DNA of 64,000 bases, from contig JAANYP010002947.1 of assembly GCA_020465985.1 (NCBI GenBank), forward strand, positions 1,197,268-1,261,267, written 5' to 3'. The notes below the pieces were generated by a model. The model was not told where the DNA came from. It was given only the letters and a program-made list of their open reading frames with translations, and searched no databases. Shown here one piece after another: positions 25,156 through 36,251 of this stretch. The position numbers and the translations under genes are program-made. Each line of letters opens with the position of its first letter. Positions within the stretch are counted from its first letter, which is position 1. This stretch comes from Centrapalus pauciflorus (Eukaryota > Streptophyta > Magnoliopsida > Asterales > Asteraceae).

Positions 25156-25431
25156 TCTATATATAATAAAAAAATATAATAAAAAGAACATTAAATTAAT
25201 GTCGACAATTCTATGTTTCATCGAAAAATATAATTACAATTTATTATTATAAAAAAATAAAAGATATACAATTTATTATTTAAAAATAAAATAAAATACA
25301 CTCTACCTTTTAATATACTAATAACAAAATTTAAATACTATTATTAGTTTTGAACGTTTTATTTTACTCATATGATTTTATATAAATAAATTTAATTAAA
25401 AACTCCACGTAATACGTGGGTTAAAAACTAG
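25156..25431 (+). mobile_element. Helitron copy in array unit 4
   Basis: Starts TCTATATATAATAAAAA and ends with perfect hairpin CCACGTAATACGTGG plus GTTAAAAACTAG. 276 bp. It lacks the CACGT bases seen in the ATGTCACGTGACA segment of the other copies. Confidence 0.7.
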
Positions 25432-26313
25432 TAATTGTATAAAAACTATTGTATTTAAGGCTTATTTTTATTTTAATTAGGTAATGAAATTAAAAATTAT
25501 AACCATGAAAATAGATAATGAATATTTTGATATTCTAAAAATGATTAATTAATCATTTGTAATCGAAAATTAAGTGTTAGCACGTCAAAACTGTCAATAT
25601 AAATGTAACATCCTGATGTTAATTACTGTATTTGAGGTTTATTAGTTTGAAATTTGTAATTTAAGTTGGATTGTATTTGATTAATTATCAAAGTTGGTTG
25701 TTTTATTTAGAAATTGATAATGTCAATTCATTAAGTTAATATGATTATTATTAAGTGGTTGAAAGGATAAAATAAGAATTTAATCTTTATTTAATAGAAT
25801 TTAAGAAATTGTTTGCTATGTTAAAGAATTTAAGAAATCTTAGAATTTCTAGTTTTAATTATTTAAGTATGATGATTTTTAAGTTATATATTGATATTGA
25901 AATCAAGACACAAATCAGTATTTAAGAAAAGTTAGAAAGTTGAGGGGTTAAATGTGTAAAAGGTTGGAAGTGGAAATTAAAAGACATAAGTCTTTTAATT
26001 TTTGGTTCATTCATATCATCTTCTCTCTGCTCTCTCCTTCTCTCTAAAAGAAAGAAAAATACGGTTCCTTCAACTTCTCAAATCAAGAACAACGAGGGCA
26101 TCAAATTGGAGGCTGAAAATCGGGATTCAAGTCGTTTTGAATGAACTATAAACATTACAAGCTTCGATTTAAGGTAAATATCTTTCAAAAATTTCGATTT
26201 TAAGAGTTTATGGTTCGGTTTTGGATGAAAACCGAATCTGAAATTTTGGGATTCAAATGTTGATGCATGTTAAATATTTTGATGGGTTTGTGTAAATCTA
26301 GTGTATTAGAAGT

Positions 26314-26637
26314 TGTGAATTCATATTTCTAGCAATTCATTCAACATTAAACAATTCATATGAACAATTATCAATCCAACACATTATATTGAATGATTAA
26401 AGAGAGAAATATTACATTGAGTTCTTGGTGACTTGCACAACACTTTTTCTCTCTATCAATCAGATCCGTATGTGTGTATGTGTAATCTTCGATTCCTTCT
26501 CCTTCCAACAGTACACAAATACCTCTTTTTATACTTAATACTCAAGCTTTGAGTATTTACAATCCAACCCCTATACTATTGAGTAATTACAATTATATAC
26601 AATATAATTGTTTCATCTCTATTATTTATTCCCAACA
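26314..26637 (-). repeat. 3' LTR of E2
   Basis: 324 bp, TGTTGGGAATAAA...TTCACA in element sense. It differs from the 5' LTR at one position (acacaAata here, acacaGata there). It is directly preceded in element sense by the polypurine tract. Confidence 0.95.
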
Positions 26638-28893
26638 TTCTCCCCCTTAGAGATGAACACAATTATTAAAAGTAATATTCATTACAGCTCTACAAATATT
26701 GTCCCTAACAATCTCCCCCTTAGAGATGAAATCAATTTTCTGATTAAAGATCATTTCAGGGACTTTTTCGTGAATATTCTTCTTTTCTCTGATCTCTGAA
26801 TCTTCTTCTTTTCTTTATTTGACTCTCTCTGATCTTCACATATCTTCTTCTCTAAACTTCTCTTTTCTTGTATATTCTTGTAAGTACACTCCCCCTTGAA
26901 TCATGAATAGCTTTTTAATTCTCTCCCTTGATCAGTTCATTTGATATGATGTAGCAATTGTCTTCAGTTGACTTCAATCTACTCAACTGTTGTCTCTGAA
27001 CTTTAGTTTTTCTCCCCCTCATGATGATCATAAGAATTATGAAAATCATGCAAAATCTTCAGAGACATTAATTCATTGAAGTTTACAGTAGCAGAAATAC
27101 AACAACAATTACAATTTCAAAATATTTCAAATTGACTTTCTCCCTCTCAAACTGATATCCTCTCCCCCTATACAAAACCAACCTAACTCACTCTTCCTCA
27201 AAAATTTCACTCCCCCTCGAATTGATACTTTAGCTTTTCAGAATAAAAACAAAGCTTTTCAACTTTGGGGAAAATGAAACACATTCATTTTGTGAGAAAA
27301 TGAGTCCAGGTCCACATAGGATTCCTGTTTACACAATAGACAAAATCTATGTGACCTACGTTCAGCGCTGGCATGATAGTAACACTGGTAGGATTTCCAA
27401 ATAGTCATCGTGAAATCCTTTATCATGAAAGAATCACTCTTATTTGTTCCGGCTTAGTCACTTTGGACTAGCAGTTTATAGTCACGCAGACTATTAGACT
27501 CGATGTGTCCTATAAGTGTATATAATCAGCTCTAGACACGATGTGCATCAAATGAAATTGGAGACCGGAGCAACTGTTTTCCTTGTTTCAATATCAATAA
27601 TATCCAAATGATATATCGATAGAAATGTGCTATATCTCCGTGATTATTGAAACAGAAATCTTTTGGGAGATAACTGAGTAGTTGGTGGGGTTAAGTGCAT
27701 GCGTCACTGGGTCCATGACGTCTTTTTCAATATCAAGTCGCATAGGGCTTGATAGATTATGTGGATTACCCAGCCGACACAGTTTAGATAGGATTTACTT
27801 TTCTTTTAATCCTTTCTCAACTCTCAGCACTCAGCATTTTTCAACTAAGCTCCCTCCGGCTCACTTTTGAGAAACGAATTCAGTCAGCTTTATAGCAAAA
27901 GCATGATCTGATGCATCACCATCTCCATTCAATATATCAATATCCCTCTCAATTACATTTTATCTCTGCTCGACCCTGTCAGTATCCCGTGATAACTGAC
28001 ACTTCTCAACTAATAAACCTAAAGAACCCTCACCCGCACAATCTATAGATGGTTTGCTTCTTGGGTAGGTCTTCCGGTTCTGGTTAGACTATAGAAGCGA
28101 TATTTATGCCTATCACTCAGATTGGTGCATAATTGGAGTCAGCAGAAAGATTTTCAGCTTTAAAGCTCAAGAGATATCAGAGAGATTATTTTCAAATAAT
28201 ATGGGAGATATCAGAATGAAATAGAAAATCTGATATATGATATGAAAAGAATAAGATTTTCTTGAAAGAATTAGCACATGGGAGATAACAGGAGAATCCA
28301 GTATAAATTGGAAGAAATATAACAAAGAGAATCTCAAAAGAAATGAGATTATGAAAATCAAAGAGATTAGATCAATTAATCTCAATGATATATTCAGAGA
28401 ATCAAACAAATATTTCTTTTCAGCTCAAAACTTCTTTTTATGTGTGAATCAAATATTTTCGTGAAAAATCACACAGCGTTTTTGAAAAATGTCATCGTCA
28501 AAGTTCGTCTGAAACTCCCCCTGGAAATAAGCACACACAGTTAGTCAACTCATAGAAATGAAATCAGGAGCAAAAAATTATAAAAATAAAACTCCCTCTT
28601 TGTCAATTTCAGCTTCGGAGTTGAATTCAGGGCAAGAATTCTAGTAAGATTTGTCTCTCAGACTGGGGTTCTAATCTAAAATGATTACAAGCCATATGTC
28701 GCCGAAGCTCGGGTTTCAGTCTAATGTAACTGATAGCCTTTGTCTCTGGTTCAATGAAGTCTGAGTTCTAGTCTGAATTAACTAGAAACCATCTTGAGTT
28801 GAAGCACGGGTCTTGATCTGATGTAATCAAGAGCCTTTAGAAATGAAGAACGGGTCCTTATCTGAAATGATAAGAAACCTATAACCTGCAAAA
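26638..28893 (-). promoter_or_regulatory. Non-coding 3' region of E2 with multiple polypurine tracts
   Basis: In element sense, tracts of the AGGGGGAG type occur next to the LTR (26638-26648) and again at about 26712-26721, 26889-26897, 27011-27019, 27171-27179, 27210-27218 and 28514-28521. Multiple polypurine tracts upstream of the 3' LTR are a described Sirevirus signature and can prime plus-strand DNA synthesis. No ORF of note lies here. Confidence 0.8.
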
Positions 28894-28894
28894 T

Positions 28895-30106
28895 TTAAGA
28901 TGTCTTTGGTATCCAAACAGATTTGGATCCAGACTTGTTAGCGCTCTTGGGTACCCATTTCAAAACAGGTTTTGGTACCCACTTGTACTTGGGTTTAGGT
29001 ACCCATTGCATGTTATAACTATCAGCTTCTCTTTCAAACGCAGAAAACAAATTTCTTTGAGTATGAGAAAATTGAATATCTGAATTTCTAAAGAAACTTG
29101 AATTTGAATGATCAGACTTTTGCGAACTCTTCTTTTTGAAAAACTGTCCGGTTCTTGCCTGTTTCTGATAATACTTGGTATTTTTCTGTGAAAATGTTTT
29201 CTGATTAGAATGACCAGTATTTTCAGAAACTTTAAGAAAATTTGACTTCGAAGATTCACCGGTGTAAATCTTGACCGGAAGTTGTTCAACAATTTTATCT
29301 TTGCCGCTGTGTATCTTTAACAGATACTTAAGTTTAAGATCTGAAGAAGAATCAAACTTAGCAGAGTTAGTTAGATTCACTTCACTTTCAGAAGACAAAC
29401 CAGAGTGATCAACATTGGATTTTAAACATACTGAAGAAGGGGTCTTAACCTTTGACTCAGTTGACGAAGTAAACACATGTAATTGTTTTGTAAGATGAAG
29501 TATCTGATCTTCCAAACTTTTGATAATGACTAAATTTGAATTTCTGTCATGATCAAATGATTGGTAATCAGATTTAAAAGATTGTTCTTTGATTAAGAAC
29601 ATTTGTCTTTCATCTTCAAACAATTCAGATTTTGATTTAAAATCTTGTTCTTTAAGTAAGAACTCATGTCTTTCCTTCTCAATCAAATCTTTAGTTAAAG
29701 ACAACTCTTGTTGAAGAGCAAAAATTTCTTCATTTTTGTTTAAAATACAATTCTGATCAGTTGGTTTTGTCTTACAAAGTGTATCTTCAAGATCCTGAAC
29801 TTTCTTGTAAAGATCAGATCTTTCAGGCAAAAGATATTTCAGTTGAGTTGCATTCTGAAAATTTTCTTGTTTCAGCTCATCAAGTTCTTTAAGTAATTCA
29901 GATATTTTCAATTGATGAGCACAACTCTCAGAGTTTTGTTTTTCTTTTAAGCTTTGAATTTCTTCATTCAGTATTTGTACGTCACGTAACGCCAAATGTT
30001 TATCAGTATTTAACTGAATGAGAATGTCGTAATTGTTCTTACGAATCTTTTCAGATTCAGTAAGTTTGAAAATCAGCTCAGACTTTGACAATTGTTCAAA
30101 TTCCAT
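28895..30106 (-). CDS. Intact coiled-coil / WVPK-repeat protein of E2
   Basis: 403 aa, starting MEFEQLSKSELIFKL. Residues of about 1-215 are strongly helical and charged, with heptad-like Leu/Ile/Lys/Glu, a probable long coiled coil. A Ser-rich stretch follows, then a basic Lys/Gln region (about 300-345). The C-terminus has repeats of the type KWVPKP (QWVPKPKYKWVPKPVLKWVPK, then VWIPK), a motif I know from the region between zinc knuckle and protease of Sirevirus gag-pol. Here the segment is a free-standing protein with its own ATG and stop, no gag core and no pol. It is the only protein the element could make. A particle-assembly or partner-binding role is inference. Confidence 0.8.
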   Translation of the reverse strand: MEFEQLSKSELIFKLTESEKIRKNNYDILIQLNTDKHLALRDVQILNEEIQSLKEKQNSESCAHQLKISELLKELDELKQENFQNATQLKYLLPERSDLYKKVQDLEDTLCKTKPTDQNCILNKNEEIFALQQELSLTKDLIEKERHEFLLKEQDFKSKSELFEDERQMFLIKEQSFKSDYQSFDHDRNSNLVIIKSLEDQILHLTKQLHVFTSSTESKVKTPSSVCLKSNVDHSGLSSESEVNLTNSAKFDSSSDLKLKYLLKIHSGKDKIVEQLPVKIYTGESSKSNFLKVSENTGHSNQKTFSQKNTKYYQKQARTGQFFKKKSSQKSDHSNSSFFRNSDIQFSHTQRNLFSAFEREADSYNMQWVPKPKYKWVPKPVLKWVPKSANKSGSKSVWIPKTS

Positions 30107-31330
30107 TATGAATTGCTAGAAATTGAATCTTCCAAGATCTTTTATGGAAAAACTGAGTGAATTCTGATAAAACTTTGAAAAACTATTTCAGTTAAAGATT
30201 ACTTGAGAAAAATCAGCTCTGAAATGACTTTTTGACGTTAAAATTTCAGCTTTTCTGTATAAAATTGCCCGTAACTTTTTTCTGGAGTGGAATTGGACCT
30301 CGAAAATGTAGATCTCTTTTCAAGCTTCGATTTGGCGTATGGTAGGCCTTCTAACGATGTTCCAGTCAAAAGTTATGGTGAATTTAAGCAGCAAAGGTCA
30401 AATACTCAAAACTCGAATGATATTGGATGAAACTCGAATGTATAAGAATCAAACTCGATTGATGAAGACTCAAACTCGAATAAAGAATCACCAAACTCGA
30501 ATGAATAAGTATAAAACTCGAATGATTGAGTATGAAACTCGAATGAACAAGAATGAAACTCGAATGAAGAAGGTATTAAACTCGATCAATTAAGCTTGAA
30601 ACTCGATCAATTAAACATGAAACTCGAATGATTAAGGCTTAAAACTCGAATCATAAGGCATGAAACTCGATGAATGTATTATCAAACTCGAAATAAGCAT
30701 ATATCAAACTCGAATGAAGCATTCAGCAAACTCGAATGAAGCATTCATCAAACTCGAATAAAGCTTTCATAAAACTCGAATGCCTTCTTTATAAAACTCG
30801 AATGCCTTCTTTATAAAACTCGAATGCCTTCTTTATAAAACTCGAATGCCTTCTTAATAAAACTCGAATGCCTTCTTTATAAAACTCGAATGACACTATG
30901 AATATAGTTATGTCCGAGTTTTATCATTTTTCAACAAAAACAAGATCAGATTCGAACTTTTTCAACAAAAATCCATGATTTGACCTCAAATTGATTTCGA
31001 GGGTTCGTTTTAATAGCAGAAACAACTTTTGTGAAATCACTTTGGCTAATTCTCGATTAAAACCAAAAATTGACCAAAAACCTCAAGAACACACACTTTT
31101 TCAAAAAATCTGAAATTTCTCAATTAAATTCTGTGTGTTTTGAGATAATATTTGATGTTTATGTCATCAGATTCGCCTTTAAATTTCACACCTTCGATCC
31201 AAAATTCAGATCATTTCATCCACAGAATCAAAATCCTCAAGTGATTTTCAGATTTTCAAAAAAATGAATATAACAGTATTCTAAAAAAAAACGATTTCAG
31301 ATTCAAAATTCACTCAAATTCAGCCAAACC
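30107..31330 (-). promoter_or_regulatory. 5' leader of E2 with ATTCGAGTTT array
   Basis: Between primer-binding site and ATG. From 30409 to about 30893 the plus strand repeats aaactcgaatg about 24 times at 15-25-bp spacing; some copies read ctcgatca or ctcgaaata. Between about 30770 and 30880 the repeat is a regular 22-mer (ctcgaatgccttctttataa). Element sense is ATTCGAGTTT. Plus-strand ORFs in the array are by-products. Confidence 0.8.
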
Positions 31331-31344
31331 TGGCTCTGATACCA
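31331..31344 (-). other. Primer-binding site of E2 (initiator Met-tRNA)
   Basis: Minus strand TGGTATCAGAGCCA, two bases inside the 5' LTR. Confidence 0.92.
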
Positions 31345-31346
31345 AT

Positions 31347-31670
31347 TGTGAATTCATATTTCTAGCAATTCATTCAACATTAAACAATTCATATGAACAA
31401 TTATCAATCCAACACATTATATTGAATGATTAAAGAGAGAAATATTACATTGAGTTCTTGGTGACTTGCACAACACTTTTTCTCTCTATCAATCAGATCC
31501 GTATGTGTGTATGTGTAATCTTCGATTCCTTCTCCTTCCAACAGTACACAGATACCTCTTTTTATACTTAATACTCAAGCTTTGAGTATTTACAATCCAA
31601 CCCCTATACTATTGAGTAATTACAATTATATACAATATAATTGTTTCATCTCTATTATTTATTCCCAACA
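31347..31670 (-). repeat. 5' LTR of E2
   Basis: 324 bp, 323 identical to the 3' LTR. It contains a TATA-like element in the segment tctttttatacttaatac (about 31556-31573). Confidence 0.95.
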
Positions 31671-31757
31671 GAAGTTTTGTACAAAATTTTAGGTTCTAAA
31701 TCAAGTTATAAGTATGATTTTAAGAAGATAAGTCATGGGTTCTGGGTCTGTTGCATA

Positions 31758-32160
31758 TATACCGAAACTACATATGGGGTACCGAAACCTTGATGGTTTC
31801 GGTATTAATCTACTGAAACCTTCATAAGTACTGAAACCCACACACAATACTGAAATCTTTATGTGTACCGAAACCCCTAGTATATACCGAAACCCCCCCT
31901 ACCGAAACTAGTTGGGAGGTACCGAAACCTTTAGGGTACAAAACTACCGAAACCTCCCTCAAGTACCGAAACATATAGATGCATGCTTATATACGGAAAC
32001 CTTTTTTATGTACTGAAACCTAGTATGTACTGAACAAAAAGGAGGTATAGGTTTCGTTAGCATAATACCGAAACAATTTGAAATGTACCGAAACTAGGTA
32101 CTGAACGTGTTTATAAGATACTAAAACCTTGTGAAGTGGGTACAGAAACCTATAAAGTTT
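31758..32160 (+). repeat. TACCGAAAC motif array in the left Gypsy LTR
   Basis: The phrase accgaaac(c/t) and its decayed form actgaaac(c/t) occur about 20 times, with some inverted copies (ggtttcggta). The same array is in the right LTR at about 37048-37445. Confidence 0.85.
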
Positions 32161-32190
32161 CAGTATTCCCTTCTTTTCCAGATACAATAA

Positions 32191-32303
<113 letters not shown>

Positions 32304-33305
32304 TCATCTCGGTTGGGTTTTATTGATGAAAATAAGTATAAATGGTTGGACATTTTTGGCAATCTCAAATATCGGAGATTAAAAGTATAAACTTCAATAT
32401 AATTTCGACAGGTTAACACAATAAATTGTGAAACTTGGCGAGACTCATTATTAAACGAGAGATTGATGGTATTATTAAAGAGGATTTGATTATAAGTTTC
32501 GGATGTTGGTTCCGAATGTTGTAATACTTATGATTGTACAAATTGATGTTAATTTGTTAAAGAACACGTAATAATGATATGTTTATCATATGGAAATGTA
32601 ACAGGTCCCTTGTGGTATTGTTTAACCCACAGTGGGGTACTTTGTGGATCCGGTTGAAATTCCGAGGAGAAATAAAATTTGCTTAAAGATTAATAACGCA
32701 CCCACTGTGAGTACATATGATTTCGCATGTTTATATCTGCTTTATGTTAGCTATTGCCTGCTGAGACATGTTGCTTCATTTATCGTTTAGAATTCTACTA
32801 ACTTGCGTAGATTTAGATGCACATTCATACTTGTTGCATGTCCGTTCGTTTGTTGTGCATCTAACGATGGACCGGTGGGTCGCATCTGTTACTCCGATGT
32901 TACTGCGCTATATGACCCGGAGCTGATCCCTCCGAGGTTCTGGTAGGCAGTATGTCATCCCCGATGTTTTTACAGGAAAAAGGAAAATCTGCTGCCGGAC
33001 CTTCTAGCTAGGTCAATAATTGTGAAGTCTTTGAAGAATATCTACTACTCAGCTTGGTAATTGGATAACGGGATGGTTTTTGTAATATGTATTTTGGGAT
33101 GATTGTAATGTTATTGAGTATGTAGAATTAGTATTGGAACCTTGTAGCACCGTAGGGTGTTTGTCGCAGTTGTATTACTTTATTTATGTATTTTAAATGC
33201 TTCCGCACTTTAATTAAGCTTTCAGATCATTATGTAATTGTATGTTGGTGATTAATCCTGGGTGTTATGTAATTGTGGTTAATGTGGCAAGGGTGTCATA
33301 CGCGA

Positions 33306-33317
33306 TGGTATCAGAGC
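33306..33317 (+). other. Primer-binding site of the Gypsy element
   Basis: TGGTATCAGAGC five bases after the LTR end: initiator Met-tRNA, as usual in Tekay/Del chromoviruses. Confidence 0.9.
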
Positions 33318-33394
33318 AGTAGTTTGAGATTCAAGTGTCCGTGAGGTCTTGGTCTCAAACATTAAGTGGTGATATGTAGTGGTTTATCAAGACT

Positions 33395-36214
33395 GTGGCT
33401 GATGTGCCTGTTGTTTCACAATTTCCGGATGTGTTTCCGGAACACTTGTCTGGCATACCGCCTGAGAGACAAGTGGAATTCCGTATAGATTTGATCCCTG
33501 GAGCTGCACCGGTAGATCGTTCTCCGTATCGCCTTGCTCCTACTGAAATGAAAGAGATGATGACACAACTCCAGGAGTTGTTGGATAAGGGCTTCATTCG
33601 ACCGAGTTCATCGCCGTTGGGAGCTCCGGTATTGTTTGTTAAGAAGAAGGATGCCACGATGAGGATGTGCATCGATTACCGGGAGCTGAATAAGTTGACA
33701 GTCAAGAACAAGCATCTGTTGCCATGGATAGATGGCTTATTTGATCAGCTACACGGGGCTTGTGTCTTTTCTAAGATCAACTTGAGGTCCGGATACCATC
33801 AGTTGAAAGTAAGAGAAGAAGATGTACCGAAGACAGCTTTCAGAACTCGGTATGGGCATTACGAGTTTCTGGTCATGCCTTTTGGGTTAACCAACGCCCC
33901 GACTGTCTTTATGGACTTGATAAATAGGGTTTGTAGACCGATGTTAGATAAGTCGGTGATTGTGTTCATTGACGACATTTTGGTATACTCTAAGTCTGAG
34001 GCTGAGCATGCTGATCATCTAAGGGAATTGTTGGAGCTGTTAAGGAAAGAGAAGTTGTATGCCAAGTTCTCAAAATGTGAGTTTTGGCTGCAACAGATTC
34101 AATTTTTGGGCCATGTGATTTCAGGGGCTGGGATTTCTGTAGATCCAGCCGAAGTTGAAGCGATAAAGAATTGGGAGCCGCCTCGCTCAGCTACTGAAGT
34201 TAGAAGTTTTCTGGGGTTGGCGGGCTACTATAGGAGATTTATAAAGGACTTTTCTAAGATTGCAGTTCCTTTGACTGTACTAACAAAGAAGAATGCACCA
34301 TTCGTATGGGAAACTGTACAGCAAGAAGCATTTGAGATCTTGAAGAAAACACTTAGTGAAGCACCGATACTTGCTCTACCGGAGGGCAATGAGGATTTTG
34401 TGGTTTACACGGATGCTTCGAGGTTGGGGTTAGGTGCTGTACTGATGCAGCGCGGGAAATTAAGTGCTTATGCTTCAAGACAGTTGAAGCAGCATGAGAA
34501 GAATTATTCAACTCATGATCTTGAGTTGACCGCTGTAACTTTTGCCTTAAAGTTATGGAGACATTATCTGTACGGAACTAAGTGTCAACGCTATACGGAC
34601 CATAAGAGTTTGAAGTATATTTCCAGTCAGAAGGAGCTCAATATGAGGCAAAGACGATCTATGGAACTTATCAAAGACTACGATTGTGAAATATTGTACC
34701 ATCCTGGTAAGGCTAACGTAGTAGCCAATGCTTTGAGTAGCAAAGCTTATGCCAAGGAATGTTGTTATATGCTGACGTCCACGATGTTAACTTCCACAAT
34801 ACTTGATGATGTTAAAGCTGCTGAAGAGGAAGCTTTGAAGGAATAAAATATTGGTGATGAAGATATAAGGGTACAGATGAAGATAATGGAAACAAGTGAG
34901 TCGGGATTGAAAGGTGTATACAGGAGGATTTGGGTGCCGAAATTTGGTGGAATAAGACGAGTGATCATTGAAGAGGCACATCAATCCAAGTTTTCTGTAC
35001 ATCCTGGAAGTACAAAGATGTACAACGAGCTGAAATCAGATTTCTGGTGGCCGGGATTAAAGAAGGATATCGGCCAGTACGTTGAACGATGTAGGACTTG
35101 CCGGCTTGCGAAAGACGAACACCAGCAGCCTTATGGTAGTTTGCAACCGCTTCCCATTCCGGAATGGAAGTGGGAACATATCACGATGGACTTTGTCACG
35201 AAGCTGCCGAAGACTAGGCGTCAACACGATGCAGTATGGGTAATAGTTGACAGATTGACTAAGTCGGCACACTTTATACTGATTAGAGAAAACTATTCGC
35301 TTAAAAGATTGGCTTTGATTTACATGGATGAGGTTGTATCACGGAGTACCTAAGTCTATTGTATCAGATCGGGATAGCCGATTCACTTCGAACTTTTGGT
35401 CAGCTTTACAAGAAGGACTGGGTACAAGGATCGCTATGAGTACGGCCTATCGTCCGCAAACCAACGGCCAAAGTGAACGAACAATCCTCACCTTGGAGGA
35501 TACGATGAGATCATGTGTACTGGATCTTGGTGGCAATTGGGACGACCATTTTCCGTTGATAGAGTTTTCATATAACAACAGTTACCACGCGACGATAAAG
35601 AAGGCACCGTTTGAGGCATTGTATGGGAGAAGATGTAGGACTCCTACTTGTTGGAGAGACACTGGAGAAACGCCGATTGCTGGGCCGACATTATTACAAG
35701 AGACAAACGAGAAGATACAGTTGATTAGGCAGAATATGATAGCGGCCCAGGATCGTCAGAAAAGTTATTATGACAGAAAGCACAAACCAATCAGTTTTGA
35801 TGTGAATGATTGGGTATATCTGAAAGTATCACCAATGAGGGGTGTTACTTGTTTCGTGAAGAGAGGCAAGCTGGCTCCGAGATTTTTTGGGCCATTCAAG
35901 TAGTAGAATCGTATCGCCTGGAATTGCCTGAAGAAATGTCAGGCATACACCCGGTGTTTCATGTTGGGAATCTCAAGAAGTCATTTACTATTGATAACGA
36001 AGATTGGGCCGACCATACTGAGTTGCAGATTTATGAAAGGCTTCGATACGTGGAGGAGCCAGAATGTGTATTGGATACTAAAGTGAAGAAATTAAGGAGC
36101 GAAGAGATAAAAATGGTGCTCGTACGTTGGAAGCATCACAAAGGAGCCAATCATACATGGGAGTCGAAAGCTGACATGTTAAGGAAATATCCCCAACTGT
36201 TTGAAGTCAAATAA
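33395..36214 (+). pseudogene. Gypsy pol remnant: reverse transcriptase, RNase H, integrase, chromodomain-like end
   Basis: It begins at the protease/RT linker (VSQFPDVFPEHLSGIPPERQ). RT carries PFGLTNAP and FIDDILVYS, but the motif that normally holds the first catalytic Asp reads SKINLRSGYHQ, with Asn instead. RNase H follows (VYTDASRLGLGAVL). The frame stops at 34844-34846, resumes in the same frame (34877-35353) with the HHCC zinc region (HQSKFSVHPGSTKMY, CRTC) and integrase core, shifts at about 35330-35350 (35328-35903: SDRDSRF, YRPQTNGQSERT), then shifts again at about 35850. The last segment (35810-36214: GIHPVFHVGNLKK, VLVRWKHHKGANHTWE) is chromodomain-like. With gag missing, the copy is dead. 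Confidence 0.92.
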
Positions 36215-36251
36215 CTTCGAGGACGAAGTTTGAGCGTGGTGGAGCCCATGT

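Larger units (their letters stand above)
26314..31670 (-). mobile_element. Young non-autonomous Sirevirus E2 nested in the Gypsy LTR
   Basis: 5357 bp, flanked by the 5-bp duplication GAAGT (26309-26313 and 31671-31675). The empty site is seen in the right Gypsy LTR (gtattagaagttttgtac, about 36953). The two 324-bp LTRs differ by one base. Minus-strand order: 5' LTR, primer-binding site TGGTATCAGAGCCA, leader with an ATTCGAG array, one intact 403-codon coiled-coil ORF, about 2.2 kb of non-coding DNA with several AAGGGGGAG-type polypurine tracts, 3' LTR. There is no gag core, zinc knuckle, protease, integrase or reverse transcriptase, so mobility must depend on proteins supplied by another Sirevirus. 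Confidence 0.93.

Noticed and set aside
30339..30593. Plus-strand ORF with ETRM-type repeats
   Set aside because: It reads through the ctcgaatg motif array antisense to the E2 leader.
30409..30893. CRISPR-like look: short repeats with variable spacers
   Set aside because: The repeat is only 8-10 bp, the spacers are irregular and there are no cas genes; this is a plant nuclear retrotransposon leader.
33306..33317. tRNA gene-like match
   Set aside because: Only the 12-base complement to a tRNA 3' end is present; it is a primer-binding site, not a tRNA gene.
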